This document shows, in pieces, positions 19,253 to 28,317 of a stretch of DNA of 64,000 nucleotides. Each line of letters starts with the position of its first letter. Positions within the stretch are counted from its first letter, which is position 1. A model generated the notes under the pieces. The model saw only the letters and a program-made list of their open reading frames with translations, made no database searches and was not told where the DNA came from. The position numbers and the translations under genes are program-made. This DNA is from Comamonas suwonensis (GTDB taxonomy: Bacteria; Pseudomonadota; Gammaproteobacteria; Burkholderiales; Burkholderiaceae_C), in the NCBI RefSeq assembly GCF_012844455.2, contig NZ_JABBCQ020000010.1, positions 110,786-174,785 of the forward strand. Reading direction: 5' to 3'.

Positions 19253-20221
19253 ATGAAGCAGCTGTCCTTGGCACGCATGGGCGCACTGGCCCTGGCAATT
19301 TCCGCCATGACGGGCGCCTACGCCGCCGACACCAAGTCCGTGGCCGTGACCGCCATTGTTGAGCACCCTGCTCTGGATGCAGTGCGTGATGGCGTCAAGG
19401 ACGCCCTGAAGGCCGCCGGTTACGAAGAAGGCAAGAGCCTGAAGTGGCAATACCAGAGCGCTCAAGGCAACACCGGCACCGCAGCGCAGATCGCCCGCAA
19501 GTTTGTGGGTGACAAGCCTGATGCCATCGTCGCCATCGCTACGCCTTCCGCTCAGGCCGTAATCGCCTCGACCAAGACAGTGCCCGTGGTGTTCTCCGCC
19601 GTCACAGACCCCGTAGCAGCCAAGCTGGTGCCTAGCTGGGAAGCTTCCAAGAACAACGTCACCGGTGTGTCCGACCTGCTGGCTCTGGACAAGCAGATGG
19701 ATCTGGTCAAACAGGTCGTGCCCAATGCCAAGCGCATCGGCATGGTCTACAACCCCGGTGAAGCCAACTCCGCCGTGGTCGTGAAGGAACTGCAGGCCCT
19801 GCTGCCCAAGCTGGGCTGGACACTGGTGACCGCAGCAGCTCCCCGTTCGGTGGACGTTTCCAGCGCCGCCCGCTCGCTGGTGGGCAAGGTCGATGTGATC
19901 TATACCAACACCGACAACAACGTGGTGTCAGCCTATGAGTCGCTAGTCAAGGTCGGCCAGGACGCCAAGATTCCTCTGGTGGCTTCGGACACTGACTCCG
20001 TCAAGCGCGGTGCTGTGGCGGCCTACGGCATCAACTACCGCGATCTGGGCGAGCAGACCGGCCGCATGGTCGTGCGTATCCTGAAGGGCGAGAAGGCTGG
20101 CGATATCAAGCCCGAAGTTTCCACCAAGATGGAACTGTTCGTGAACCCCGGCGCTGCTGAAAAGCAAGGCGTGAAGCTGTCTGACGCTCTGGTCAAGGCT
20201 GCAGCCACCGTGGTCAAGTAA
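19253..20221 (+). CDS. ABC importer substrate-binding protein (TrpX-like, PF04392 type)
   Basis: A 322-residue periplasmic binding protein with a signal peptide (about 1-24, ending GAYAA). The fold pattern is that of ABC_sub_bind proteins: ALDAVRDGVKDALKAAGY, PDAIVAIATPSAQAVIA, PVVFSAVTDPVAAKLV. These proteins feed small permease/ATPase pairs related to the TrpXYZ group. A tryptophan or other amino-acid substrate is possible but not shown by the sequence. It is first of a three-gene set and is separated from the permease by a terminator-like hairpin. Confidence 0.85.
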   Translation: MKQLSLARMGALALAISAMTGAYAADTKSVAVTAIVEHPALDAVRDGVKDALKAAGYEEGKSLKWQYQSAQGNTGTAAQIARKFVGDKPDAIVAIATPSAQAVIASTKTVPVVFSAVTDPVAAKLVPSWEASKNNVTGVSDLLALDKQMDLVKQVVPNAKRIGMVYNPGEANSAVVVKELQALLPKLGWTLVTAAAPRSVDVSSAARSLVGKVDVIYTNTDNNVVSAYESLVKVGQDAKIPLVASDTDSVKRGAVAAYGINYRDLGEQTGRMVVRILKGEKAGDIKPEVSTKMELFVNPGAAEKQGVKLSDALVKAAATVVK

Positions 20222-20273
20222 ATCCCGGTCTGTGACTTGCGCTGCAGCCCCATGGCTTGTAGCGCCAGCACAG

Positions 20274-20312
20274 CGGCAGGTGCCGTGGCGACATGGCCCT
20301 GCCGATTTTTTT
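20274..20312 (+). terminator. intercistronic hairpin between binding protein and permease
   Basis: CGGCAGG/CCTGCCG stem with an inner GCC/GGC pairing, followed by ATTTTTTT. Its place inside the unit suggests partial termination that gives more binding protein than membrane components. Confidence 0.65.
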
Positions 20313-20341
20313 AGACGTCTGCCGCGCCTGTCGCTTCCTCT

Positions 20342-21226
20342 ATGTCTTTATTTTCCATTCTCGGTGCCATTGAAATTGGCCTGATCTTCAGCCTGGTGGC
20401 GCTGGGCGTCTTCATCTCTTTTCGGTTGCTGCGCTTCCCCGATCTGACGGTGGATGGCAGCTTCCCTCTGGGTGGTGCCGTCTGCGCCATTCTGATTTCC
20501 ACAGGCACCAACCCCTGGCTGGCCACGCTGGCCGGAACGGCTGCAGGTGCTGTCGCAGGCTTCATCACGGGCTGGCTCAACGTTAAGCTCAAAATCATGG
20601 ATCTGCTGGCCTCTATCCTGATGATGATTGGCCTGTACTCGATCAATCTGCGCGTCATGGGCGGCCCCAATGTGCCGCTGATCAATGAGCCCACGCTGTT
20701 CACCATGCTGCAGCCTGACAACATTGAAGACTATGTGATGCGCCCCATCATCTTGCTGGGCTTTGTCATCGTGGCCAAGCTGGCGCTGGACTGGTTCTTT
20801 GCCACCGAACGTGGTCTGGCCATTCGCTCCACGGGCTCTAACGCCCGCATGGCACGTGCACAGGGCGTCAACACCGGTGCCATGATTTTGCTGGGCATGG
20901 CGATTTCCAACGGCCTCGTCGGTCTGGCTGGCGCGCTGTTTGTGCAGACACAGGGCGGCTCTGACATCTCCATGGGCATCGGCACCATCGTGATTGGTCT
21001 GGCTGCAGTGATCGTGGGCGAAACCATTCTGCCTTCGCGCAAGATCATCTGGGCAACCCTGGCCGTGGTGATTGGCGCCGTGGTCTACCGCTTCTTCATC
21101 GCCGCCGCGCTCAATATCGACGCGATTGGCCTGAAGGCGCAGGACTTAAACTTGGTGACGGCGGTGCTGGTCACCATCGCTCTGATCATTCCGCAAATCA
21201 AGAAAAAGCTGAGCAAGCGCAAATAA
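20342..21226 (+). CDS. ABC importer permease (TrpY-like)
   Basis: A 294-residue branched-chain-permease-like membrane protein with about eight hydrophobic segments. Conserved loops include FPDLTVDGSFPLGGAV near residue 35 and GSNARMARAQGVNT near residue 170. It pairs with the preceding binding protein and the following ATPase. The start is the ATG at 20342, about 30 bases after the intercistronic hairpin. Confidence 0.88.
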   Translation: MSLFSILGAIEIGLIFSLVALGVFISFRLLRFPDLTVDGSFPLGGAVCAILISTGTNPWLATLAGTAAGAVAGFITGWLNVKLKIMDLLASILMMIGLYSINLRVMGGPNVPLINEPTLFTMLQPDNIEDYVMRPIILLGFVIVAKLALDWFFATERGLAIRSTGSNARMARAQGVNTGAMILLGMAISNGLVGLAGALFVQTQGGSDISMGIGTIVIGLAAVIVGETILPSRKIIWATLAVVIGAVVYRFFIAAALNIDAIGLKAQDLNLVTAVLVTIALIIPQIKKKLSKRK

Positions 21227-21250
21227 AGAAGAAGGACTGCGGAGAACACC

Positions 21251-22045
21251 ATGCTGAACGCACAGAACCTCGAACTCACCTTCAACCCCGGCACGCCGAT
21301 TGAGACGCGCGCCCTGCGCGGCCTGTCGCTGTCCATTCCTGATGGCCAGTTTGTCACCGTCATCGGCTCCAATGGCGCGGGCAAGTCCACATTCTTGAAC
21401 TGCGTCTCGGGCGATCAGAGCGTGGACAAAGGCAAGATTGAAATCGCCGGCATCGACATGACGCGCATGCCCGTCTGGTCCCGCTCCAAGCAGGTCGCCC
21501 GCGTGTTTCAGGACCCTATGGCCGGTACCTGCGAAGACCTGTCCATCGAAGAAAACATGGCGCTGGCACATGAGCGTGGCAACTTCCGCGGACTGTCCAA
21601 GGCCGTGAAGGCCGCCAACCGCGACCTGTACCGCGAACGCCTGTCAACGCTGGGGCTGGGCCTGGAAAATCGCCTGTCCGATCGCATCGGCCTGCTGTCT
21701 GGCGGTCAGCGTCAGGCCGTGAGCCTGCTGATGGCTGCGCTGCAGCCCTCGCGCATTCTGCTGCTCGATGAGCATACGGCGGCGCTGGACCCCCGCACCG
21801 CGGATTTTGTGCTGCGACTGACCGACCGCATCGTGCAGGAAACCAAACTGACCACCATGATGGTCACGCACAGCATGCGCCAGGCTCTCGACGTGGGCAC
21901 GCGCACCGTCATGCTGCACCAAGGCAATGTGGTGCTGGACGTGAGCGGCGAAGAGCGCGCCAGGATGGATGTGCCTGACCTGCTACACATGTTTGAGAAG
22001 GTTCGCGGCGAAAAGCTGTCGGATGATGCATTGCTGCTGAGCTGA
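21251..22045 (+). CDS. ABC importer ATP-binding protein (TrpZ-like)
   Basis: A 264-residue ATPase with Walker A GSNGAGKST at about residue 38, Q-loop in VFQDPMAG, signature LSGGQRQAV at about 155, Walker B ILLLDEHTAALDP, and H-loop in MMVTHSMRQAL. The His in the Walker B vicinity (DEHTAALD) is typical of this importer group. It lies 24 bases after the permease with a GGAGAA ribosome binding site, and is followed by a strong terminator. Confidence 0.92.
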   Translation: MLNAQNLELTFNPGTPIETRALRGLSLSIPDGQFVTVIGSNGAGKSTFLNCVSGDQSVDKGKIEIAGIDMTRMPVWSRSKQVARVFQDPMAGTCEDLSIEENMALAHERGNFRGLSKAVKAANRDLYRERLSTLGLGLENRLSDRIGLLSGGQRQAVSLLMAALQPSRILLLDEHTAALDPRTADFVLRLTDRIVQETKLTTMMVTHSMRQALDVGTRTVMLHQGNVVLDVSGEERARMDVPDLLHMFEKVRGEKLSDDALLLS

Positions 22046-22093
22046 TCGAACAGCACATTGAACTTCACAGCGAGCAAATCGCTATCAAAACAG

Positions 22094-22134
22094 AAGCTGC
22101 CAGCGCTTTATTCACAAGCACTGGCAGCTTTTTT
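22094..22134 (+). terminator. terminator made from a comamonad hairpin repeat
   Basis: A perfect AAGCTGCCAG/CTGGCAGCTT stem with a second inner pairing, followed by TTTTTT and preceded by CTATCAAAACAG. It ends the ABC importer unit. Confidence 0.8.
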
Positions 22135-22480
22135 ACATCAAGACCAATAACTATTGTCCAACAATAAAGTCAATTTGACTTTTAAATTTGACGAAATGAT
22201 CAATAAATCAGCCTAAATATCAGCCTCCAAGATCCTCAACAGCCAAAGACACCTCCAACAAAGACGACGAATTGACGAAGGTTTAAGGATATTTAAAAAA
22301 GCCGCAAAATGCTTATTTACTCGATATAAATCAACATCTTAGGCATCAATTCCGGTGACAAACGCCAACATCCGCCCAGTCTGCTGCACAGTTCAGGCGC
22401 AAATCGCTCACAATCGGCACCCTGTCGGCAGCCTCTGAGGACGATGCATGTCATCGCGCATCACGCTGACCGCGCTGATA

Positions 22481-22495
22481 TCCGGTTCAACCGGA
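22481..22495. promoter_or_regulatory. dyad TCCGGTTCAACCGGA in the permease leader
   Basis: A perfect 7-bp inverted repeat around a single central base, about 90 bases before the permease start. It may be an operator; no matching regulator is nearby. The rest of 22135-22584 is AT-rich and shows no gene. Confidence 0.35.
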
Positions 22496-22584
22496 CATCA
22501 CAATGCAAATCACCACATGAAGCAACGGCTTGTACGCAAGCCACTTTCCACCTGCTTCATGCGCTGCAAAAATCAGAATCTCTC

Positions 22585-24060
22585 ATGAGCGATAGCCAAG
22601 CAAAAACTGACAACGGTGGCTTGCACCGTTCCCTCAAGGCCCGCCATATGTCGATGATCGCCATCGGCGGCTCCATCGGCACTGGCCTTTTCGTGGCCTC
22701 GGGCGCGACGATTTCTCAGGCCGGCCCTGGCGGTGCCCTGCTGGCCTATATGGTCGTCGGCCTGATGGTCTACTTTTTGATGACCAGTCTGGGCGAAATG
22801 GCCGCACACATGCCCGTGTCCGGCTCGTTTGCCACCTATGGTGCCAAGTATGTGGACGAAGGCTTTGGCTTCGCCCTGGGCTGGAACTACTGGTACAACT
22901 GGGCCGTGACCATTGCGGTCGACCTGGTAGCCGCGCAGCTGGTGATGGCCTATTGGTTCCCTGGCACCAACGGCATGCTCTGGAGCGCCCTGTTTCTGGC
23001 ACTGATGTTTGGACTCAACGCTCTTTCAGCCAAAGGCTTTGGCGAGTCGGAGTTCTGGTTCGCTGCCATCAAGGTCACCACGGTGCTAGTCTTCATTGGC
23101 ATTGGTGTGCTGATGATTTTTGGCATTTTGCAAGGCGGCGCGCCCGATGGATTCTGGGGCAATGTCGCCAACTTCACCGCCGGTGATGCGCCTTTTGCAG
23201 GCGGCTTTGCCGCGCTGATCGGCGTGGCCATGGTGGTGGGATTTTCGTTCCAGGGTACCGAGCTGATCGGTATTGCAGCGGGCGAATCGGAAGACCCGGG
23301 CAAGAACGTGCCCAAGGCCGTGCGCAAGGTGTTCTGGCGCATTTTGCTGTTCTACGTCTTCGCCATTCTCATCATCGGCATGCTGATTCCGTACACCGAC
23401 CCCAAGCTGCTGCGCAACGATCTGGGCGACATCGCTGTCAGCCCCTTCACGCTGGTGTTTGAACGTGCGGGTCTGCTCGGCGCAGCTGCCGTGATGAATG
23501 CCGTGGTGCTGACTTCTGTGCTGTCCGCCGGTAACTCGGGCATGTATGCCTCGACCCGCATGCTGTACGCCATGGCCAGACAAGGCATGGCTCCCAAGCT
23601 GTTTGCCCGGGTGAACTCGCGCGGGGTACCCGTGATGGCTCTGATTGCCACCACGCTGATCGCCGCCATGTGCTTCTTCACCAATGTCTTCAGCCCCGAA
23701 GTGGTCTATATCTGGCTGCTGAACCTGTCCGGCATGTGCGGCTTTGTGGCCTGGCTGGGCATTGCGATCAGCCACTATCGCTTTCGTAAGGGCTGCGAAG
23801 CGCAGAACTTCGACATGAACCAGCTGCCTTACAAGGCGGCGGCCTTCCCCTTCGGTCCCATCTTTGCCTTTGTGCTGTGCCTGGTCATCACACTGGGCCA
23901 GAACTATGAAAACCTGATCAAGGACCAGATCGACTGGATCGGAGCTATCGCTACCTATATCGGCCTGCCCTTGTTCCTGGCCATCTGGTTTGGCTACAAG
24001 TGGATCAAGGGCACAAAGATCGTCAAATACGAAGAGATGGATCTGCGCGGCTCGGATTGA
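22585..24060 (+). CDS. amino-acid permease (LysP/GabP-like, APC superfamily)
   Basis: A 491-residue transporter with about 12 membrane helices. The APC signature MIAIGGSIGTGLFVASG is at about residues 25-41, followed by ALGWNYWYNWAVTIAVDL, and GFSFQGTELIGIAAGES near residue 225. The helix-3 and helix-6 sequences resemble lysine-specific permease LysP, but specificity is uncertain. The ATG at 22585 is preferred over an upstream in-frame ATG at 22444, whose 47 extra residues look non-coding. A terminator follows. Confidence 0.88.
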   Translation: MSDSQAKTDNGGLHRSLKARHMSMIAIGGSIGTGLFVASGATISQAGPGGALLAYMVVGLMVYFLMTSLGEMAAHMPVSGSFATYGAKYVDEGFGFALGWNYWYNWAVTIAVDLVAAQLVMAYWFPGTNGMLWSALFLALMFGLNALSAKGFGESEFWFAAIKVTTVLVFIGIGVLMIFGILQGGAPDGFWGNVANFTAGDAPFAGGFAALIGVAMVVGFSFQGTELIGIAAGESEDPGKNVPKAVRKVFWRILLFYVFAILIIGMLIPYTDPKLLRNDLGDIAVSPFTLVFERAGLLGAAAVMNAVVLTSVLSAGNSGMYASTRMLYAMARQGMAPKLFARVNSRGVPVMALIATTLIAAMCFFTNVFSPEVVYIWLLNLSGMCGFVAWLGIAISHYRFRKGCEAQNFDMNQLPYKAAAFPFGPIFAFVLCLVITLGQNYENLIKDQIDWIGAIATYIGLPLFLAIWFGYKWIKGTKIVKYEEMDLRGSD

Positions 24061-24083
24061 TTTTCAGCCGCACTCTCCCCCCA

Positions 24084-24115
24084 AAGGCAGCTCCGGCAAC
24101 GGTGCTGCCTTTTTT
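24084..24115 (+). terminator. terminator of the amino-acid permease
   Basis: AAGGCAGC/GCTGCCTT stem followed by TTTTT, about 24 bases after the stop codon. Confidence 0.85.
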
Positions 24116-24238
24116 ATTGACACAGATATGAAGCTTTTTATTAGTCTTATCAGACGATTCATGTCATGACAAACATCCCCAGAATTCATCCATCACAGGC
24201 AACGACCTGCATGTATTTTTAGAGGGGGGAAGAGAGCG

Positions 24239-25612
24239 ATGCAAGATAAAAAAATGAGCGCAGCCCTGATGCTGTGCATGGGTCTGATGGCCGGATCCGC
24301 CTTTGCCAAGGTGCCCGCCGCAGAAGCCGACAAGCTGGGCAAGGAGCTGACCTGCACCGGCGCCATCAAGGCAGGTAATGCAGATGGCAGCATTCCCGCC
24401 TTTACCGGAAAAATCCTGGGTGTACCGCCCGGTGTGAAGTTCACCAAGTCGGTGGGCCAGTTCCAGCCCGATATCTACGCCAATGAAAAGCCGGTCGTAG
24501 AAATCACGGCGGCCAATATGGCCCAGTATGCAGACAAGCTCAGCGATGGCCAGAAGGCGCTGCTCAAGCGCTTCCCCACGACCATGCGCATCCCCGTCTA
24601 CCCGGGTCACCGCGACTTCCGTTATGACGACGAGATCTGCGCGGTGATCAAGCGCAACGCACTGGAAGCCGAAGTCGTCAATGAAGGCAATGGCGTCAAG
24701 GGGTTCATGGGTGCACTGCCCTTCCCCATTCCCAAGACTGGCCTTGAGCTGTTCTGGAACAACCTGATCCCCAGCCGCGCCAGTACCGAAGAGGTGGAGC
24801 GTGACATGGCGCTGGTGGGCGTGGGTGGCGATATTGCCTGGGGCCGCACCAGCTATATTCAGCTCAGCCGCTATGACTCCAAGGAAAACCTGGGCAAGCC
24901 CAACGATGGCAAATATGCGTATGTGACCAACTTCTCCATGCTGCCCGAGCGTGAAAAAGGGGGTGTAATTCTGTCGATTGAGCCCATGAACTTCGGCACG
25001 GACAAACGCCTAGCCTGGGCCTATGACCCCGGCACCCGCCGCGTGCGCCAACTGCCCGAGTTCGGCTATGACCAGCCCTCCCCGGGCACCAGCGGCAAGG
25101 CCACCATCGACTCAGAGCGCCTGTTCAACGGCGGCTCCGAGCGCTATGAGTGGACCATGCAAGGCAAGCGCGAGATGTACATCCCTGCGAACACCTTCCG
25201 CATCAACCAGCAGATCAAGTACGCGGACCTGCTCAAGCCCGGCCACCCCAACCCGGCCTACACCCGTTACGAGTTGCGCCGCGTCTGGGTGCTGGAAGGC
25301 AAGCTCAAGCCCGGCTACCGCCACGTTTACTCCAAGCGCGTGATGTTCATTGACGAAGATACCGGCCACGCCGTCTCGGGTGACTTCTACGATGCACGCG
25401 GCCAGCTGTGGCAGCACGGCGAGATCAACTACTACTACGCCTACGACATCAAGAAGTGGCATGCAGGCACCTCGTTCTACTACGACTTGAATGCTGGCTC
25501 TTATGTCAGCATGAATCTGGTGCAGGAACGCCCCAAGGCTCCGATTCTGGGCAAGGACAACCTCAAGCCCAGCCAGTACACCCCCGAGGCGATTCGCAAT
25601 CTGGGTAACTAA
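24239..25612 (+). CDS. DUF1329 exported protein
   Basis: A 457-residue protein with a short signal peptide (about 1-23, ending GSAFA), so periplasmic or outer-membrane associated. It covers the DUF1329 family along its length, with the blocks GKILGVPPGVKF, WAYDPGTRRVRQLPEFGYDQP and NTFRINQQIKYADLLKPGHPN. The fold is LolA/LolB-like according to family knowledge; a specific function is not established. A purine-rich AGAGGGGGGAAGAG ribosome binding region precedes the ATG. Confidence 0.88.
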   Translation: MQDKKMSAALMLCMGLMAGSAFAKVPAAEADKLGKELTCTGAIKAGNADGSIPAFTGKILGVPPGVKFTKSVGQFQPDIYANEKPVVEITAANMAQYADKLSDGQKALLKRFPTTMRIPVYPGHRDFRYDDEICAVIKRNALEAEVVNEGNGVKGFMGALPFPIPKTGLELFWNNLIPSRASTEEVERDMALVGVGGDIAWGRTSYIQLSRYDSKENLGKPNDGKYAYVTNFSMLPEREKGGVILSIEPMNFGTDKRLAWAYDPGTRRVRQLPEFGYDQPSPGTSGKATIDSERLFNGGSERYEWTMQGKREMYIPANTFRINQQIKYADLLKPGHPNPAYTRYELRRVWVLEGKLKPGYRHVYSKRVMFIDEDTGHAVSGDFYDARGQLWQHGEINYYYAYDIKKWHAGTSFYYDLNAGSYVSMNLVQERPKAPILGKDNLKPSQYTPEAIRNLGN

Positions 25613-25661
25613 AAAATAGACCGGTGGTTCAACCACTGCGCGCACCACACCGAAAGGTGGG

Positions 25662-25687
25662 AAGAGAGGCCTTGAGCCTCTCTTTTT
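25662..25687 (+). terminator. terminator of the DUF1329 gene
   Basis: AAGAGAGGC/GCCTCTCTT stem with a CTTGA loop, followed by TTT. Confidence 0.88.
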
Positions 25688-25750
25688 TAATCTCATCAAA
25701 ACAATCAGCGGCTAAGCTTCAGGGGTCTAGCGAGATTTCATTCGCGGACA

Positions 25751-27436
25751 ATGACCCCCATGCAATCTTTGGCCCGCTGGCTCCCTTTTCTCAATTGGCC
25801 CAAACCCACATCCGCCCTGCTGCGCGGTGAATTCTGGGCGGGTCTGACTGTCGGCCTGATGCTGCTGCCGCAAGGTGTGGCCTATGCCGCACTGGCCGGC
25901 ATGCCGCTGATCACGGGCATTTACGCCTCCATCATTCCGGCGGCTATTGCCGTGCTGTTCAGCCCGTCGCCCCGGCTGGGCGTGGGGCCCACGGCCCTCA
26001 GCGCGCTGCTGATTGGCGCATCGCTGACGGGCATGGCCGAGCCAGGTTCTGCCCAGTGGGTCGCTCTGGCCGCATGGATGGCCATTCTTTCGGGCCTGCT
26101 GCAGTGGAGTCTGGGCATGGTGCGCGCGGGCTGGCTGCTCAACCTCGTCACCTCGCCCGTGCTGGCGGGCTTTACGCAAGCGGCGGCTTTGCTGATTCTG
26201 GCGTCACAGTTGCCCACGCTGCTGGGCATGCGCTCGGACTGGGGAACCGTCTGGCATTCGCCCTCTATTTATCTGTTCAACGGGCAATCCATCGCCTACG
26301 GCCTGTGCAGCATGGCCTTGCTGATGCTGGCCAAAAAATGGCGTCCTGCCTTCCCCTCCGCCATTTTCATCATCGGGCTGACCGGTGTCATTAGTTGGGC
26401 GACGGGGTTTGCCGATGGCGGAGGCTCCGTCATCGGCCACCTGCCAGCCGGTCTGCCGCACTTTCAGTGGCCTGGCATGCTGGAATGGGAGCAGTTTGCC
26501 AGCCTCATCATGCCGGTTCTGGTCATTTCTCTGGTCAGCTTTCTGGAAACCGCCTCCAGTGCGCAGGTCGAGCACCAGCAGGCCGGTACGCGCTGGAATG
26601 AGAATCAGGATTTGATTGCACAGGGCCTGTCCAAAATCAGTGCCGGGCTTTTTGGCAGCTTTGCCACCAGCGCCTCATTTTCACGCTCAGCCGTCAATCT
26701 GCTGGCGGGCGCCAAGACGGGCTATGCCAATGTCTTTTCCATTCTGCTGGTGATTGTGGTGGTGCTCTGGTTTATTCCATGGCTATACCACGTGCCCCAG
26801 TCTGCGCTGGCAGCCATTGTGATCACGGCGGTGCTCAATCTGGTCAAGCCCAGCGCCATTCTCAAGCTGTTCAAAATTTCCAGGGTCGAGGCCTGCATCA
26901 GCGTCGCTACGCTGGTGCTGACGATTGCCACCGCGCCACGCATGTACTGGGGCGTGTTCGCCGGCATCATGCTCAGCCAGGCCTACTACCTTTACCAGCA
27001 CCTGCACCCGCGTATTATTGAGGTCGGCCTGCACCCCGATGGCAGCCTGCGCAGCCGCCAACTCTGGCAGTTGCCGGTGCTCGCGCCCCAACTCATCGCC
27101 CTGCGCATGGATGCCGATCTGGACTTTGCCACCGCCACCGCACTTGAGCGCTATGCAGCCGACGCCTTGCAGCAGTCGCCCCAGACCCAAGACCTGGCAC
27201 TGCTGATGCAATCCATCAACAGCATCGACATTACGGGTGTAGAAATTTTTGCCAGACTGGAGCGGCTCGTCGCTCTGCGCGGTGGCTTGCTGCATGTGGT
27301 GGGCCTGAAGCTGCCCGCAGAGCAACGCCTTCAGCGCGCAGGCCTGCTGGGCCGCAAAGGCAGCCCTGTGAGGCTGTACCGAACCGATGCCGAGTTTTTG
27401 CAAAGCCTTGGCAATTTCCCCACAAAGCTGACCTAA
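25751..27436 (+). CDS. SulP-family anion transporter with STAS domain
   Basis: A 561-residue transporter. The N-terminal SulP membrane domain (about residues 10-400) has LMLLPQGVAYAALAGMPLITG near residue 35 and SFLETASSAQVEHQQAG near residue 260. A C-terminal STAS domain (about 430-545) has LALLMQSINSIDITG, the position of the regulated Ser in anti-sigma-antagonist-like domains. Family members carry sulfate, bicarbonate or other anions. No carbonic anhydrase or sulfate gene is adjacent, so the substrate is open. Confidence 0.88.
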   Translation: MTPMQSLARWLPFLNWPKPTSALLRGEFWAGLTVGLMLLPQGVAYAALAGMPLITGIYASIIPAAIAVLFSPSPRLGVGPTALSALLIGASLTGMAEPGSAQWVALAAWMAILSGLLQWSLGMVRAGWLLNLVTSPVLAGFTQAAALLILASQLPTLLGMRSDWGTVWHSPSIYLFNGQSIAYGLCSMALLMLAKKWRPAFPSAIFIIGLTGVISWATGFADGGGSVIGHLPAGLPHFQWPGMLEWEQFASLIMPVLVISLVSFLETASSAQVEHQQAGTRWNENQDLIAQGLSKISAGLFGSFATSASFSRSAVNLLAGAKTGYANVFSILLVIVVVLWFIPWLYHVPQSALAAIVITAVLNLVKPSAILKLFKISRVEACISVATLVLTIATAPRMYWGVFAGIMLSQAYYLYQHLHPRIIEVGLHPDGSLRSRQLWQLPVLAPQLIALRMDADLDFATATALERYAADALQQSPQTQDLALLMQSINSIDITGVEIFARLERLVALRGGLLHVVGLKLPAEQRLQRAGLLGRKGSPVRLYRTDAEFLQSLGNFPTKLT

Positions 27437-27515
27437 ATCAACGCTACGGATAAACCTGCAGTTACAGAAAATCAAGGCGCACTGCTACACTGATAGCCAT
27501 CATTGATAGCAAGTT

Positions 27516-28313
27516 GTGACTTCATCCGCACCTCATCAATCCGTGTTTCTGCGTGATCTGCGCCTTGCCACCGCCCATAATCTGGTGACACGCACGGGCG
27601 GCGACGAGATTCGCCTCCCCACGGACACTCCCACCCATTACCTGCAAGCACTGATTGACGGTCTGTGCGAGCTGTCTTTGCGCGACCCCCTCACGGGGCT
27701 TGCCAACCGCCGCCATTTCCGCACCGTCATCGAGCGCGAAATGGACCGCGTGGCACGCTCCGGCGAGACGGCTCTGCTTCTCATGCTGGACATTGATCAC
27801 TTCAAGCAGATCAATGACACGCATGGCCACATCGCGGGCGACATGGTGCTGCAGTCTGTCGCGAAGACCTTGTCCGAAGGCATACGCCCTATGGACACTC
27901 AGTCCCGCTATGGCGGCGAAGAATTTGCCATTGTTCTGCCTGCCTGCCCCGCCCATCAGGGCCACGCAGTGGCTGAACGCCTGCGACAAACCATTGAGTC
28001 CACGCCCATCCGCATCTCCTCCGGCCAGACCCTGTACATGACTGTGAGCATTGGCGGTGTCTACGCACAGCAATGGATTCGCAGCACGACCCAGCTATGG
28101 ACAGAACGTGCCGACCGGCAGCTGTATCTGGCCAAATCAGCGGGCCGCAACTGCGTATTCATGGAAGATCCACCCGACAGTACCGTGAGTGCCGAGGAAA
28201 AAAGCCTGCTTTTCAGCCCTTTACCTACCGCCACCTTCGAGGAAAATGGCTCAGTGCACAACACAGCACCAGACGTATACACCGACGCCGAGCGCCAGGT
28301 CATAACGCCTTGA
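27516..28313 (+). CDS. GGDEF diguanylate cyclase
   Basis: A 265-residue cytoplasmic protein making cyclic di-GMP. A ~60-residue N-terminal region without recognisable sensor is followed by the GGDEF domain (DPLTGLANRRHF at about 67; active site YGGEEFAIVLP at about 130). The inhibitory I-site RPMD lies exactly five residues before GGEEF, so product inhibition is likely. The start is GTG with a poor ribosome binding site. The next gene, a MinD-like ATPase, starts four bases after its stop. Confidence 0.9.
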   Translation: MTSSAPHQSVFLRDLRLATAHNLVTRTGGDEIRLPTDTPTHYLQALIDGLCELSLRDPLTGLANRRHFRTVIEREMDRVARSGETALLLMLDIDHFKQINDTHGHIAGDMVLQSVAKTLSEGIRPMDTQSRYGGEEFAIVLPACPAHQGHAVAERLRQTIESTPIRISSGQTLYMTVSIGGVYAQQWIRSTTQLWTERADRQLYLAKSAGRNCVFMEDPPDSTVSAEEKSLLFSPLPTATFEENGSVHNTAPDVYTDAERQVITP

Positions 28314-28317
28314 GACG

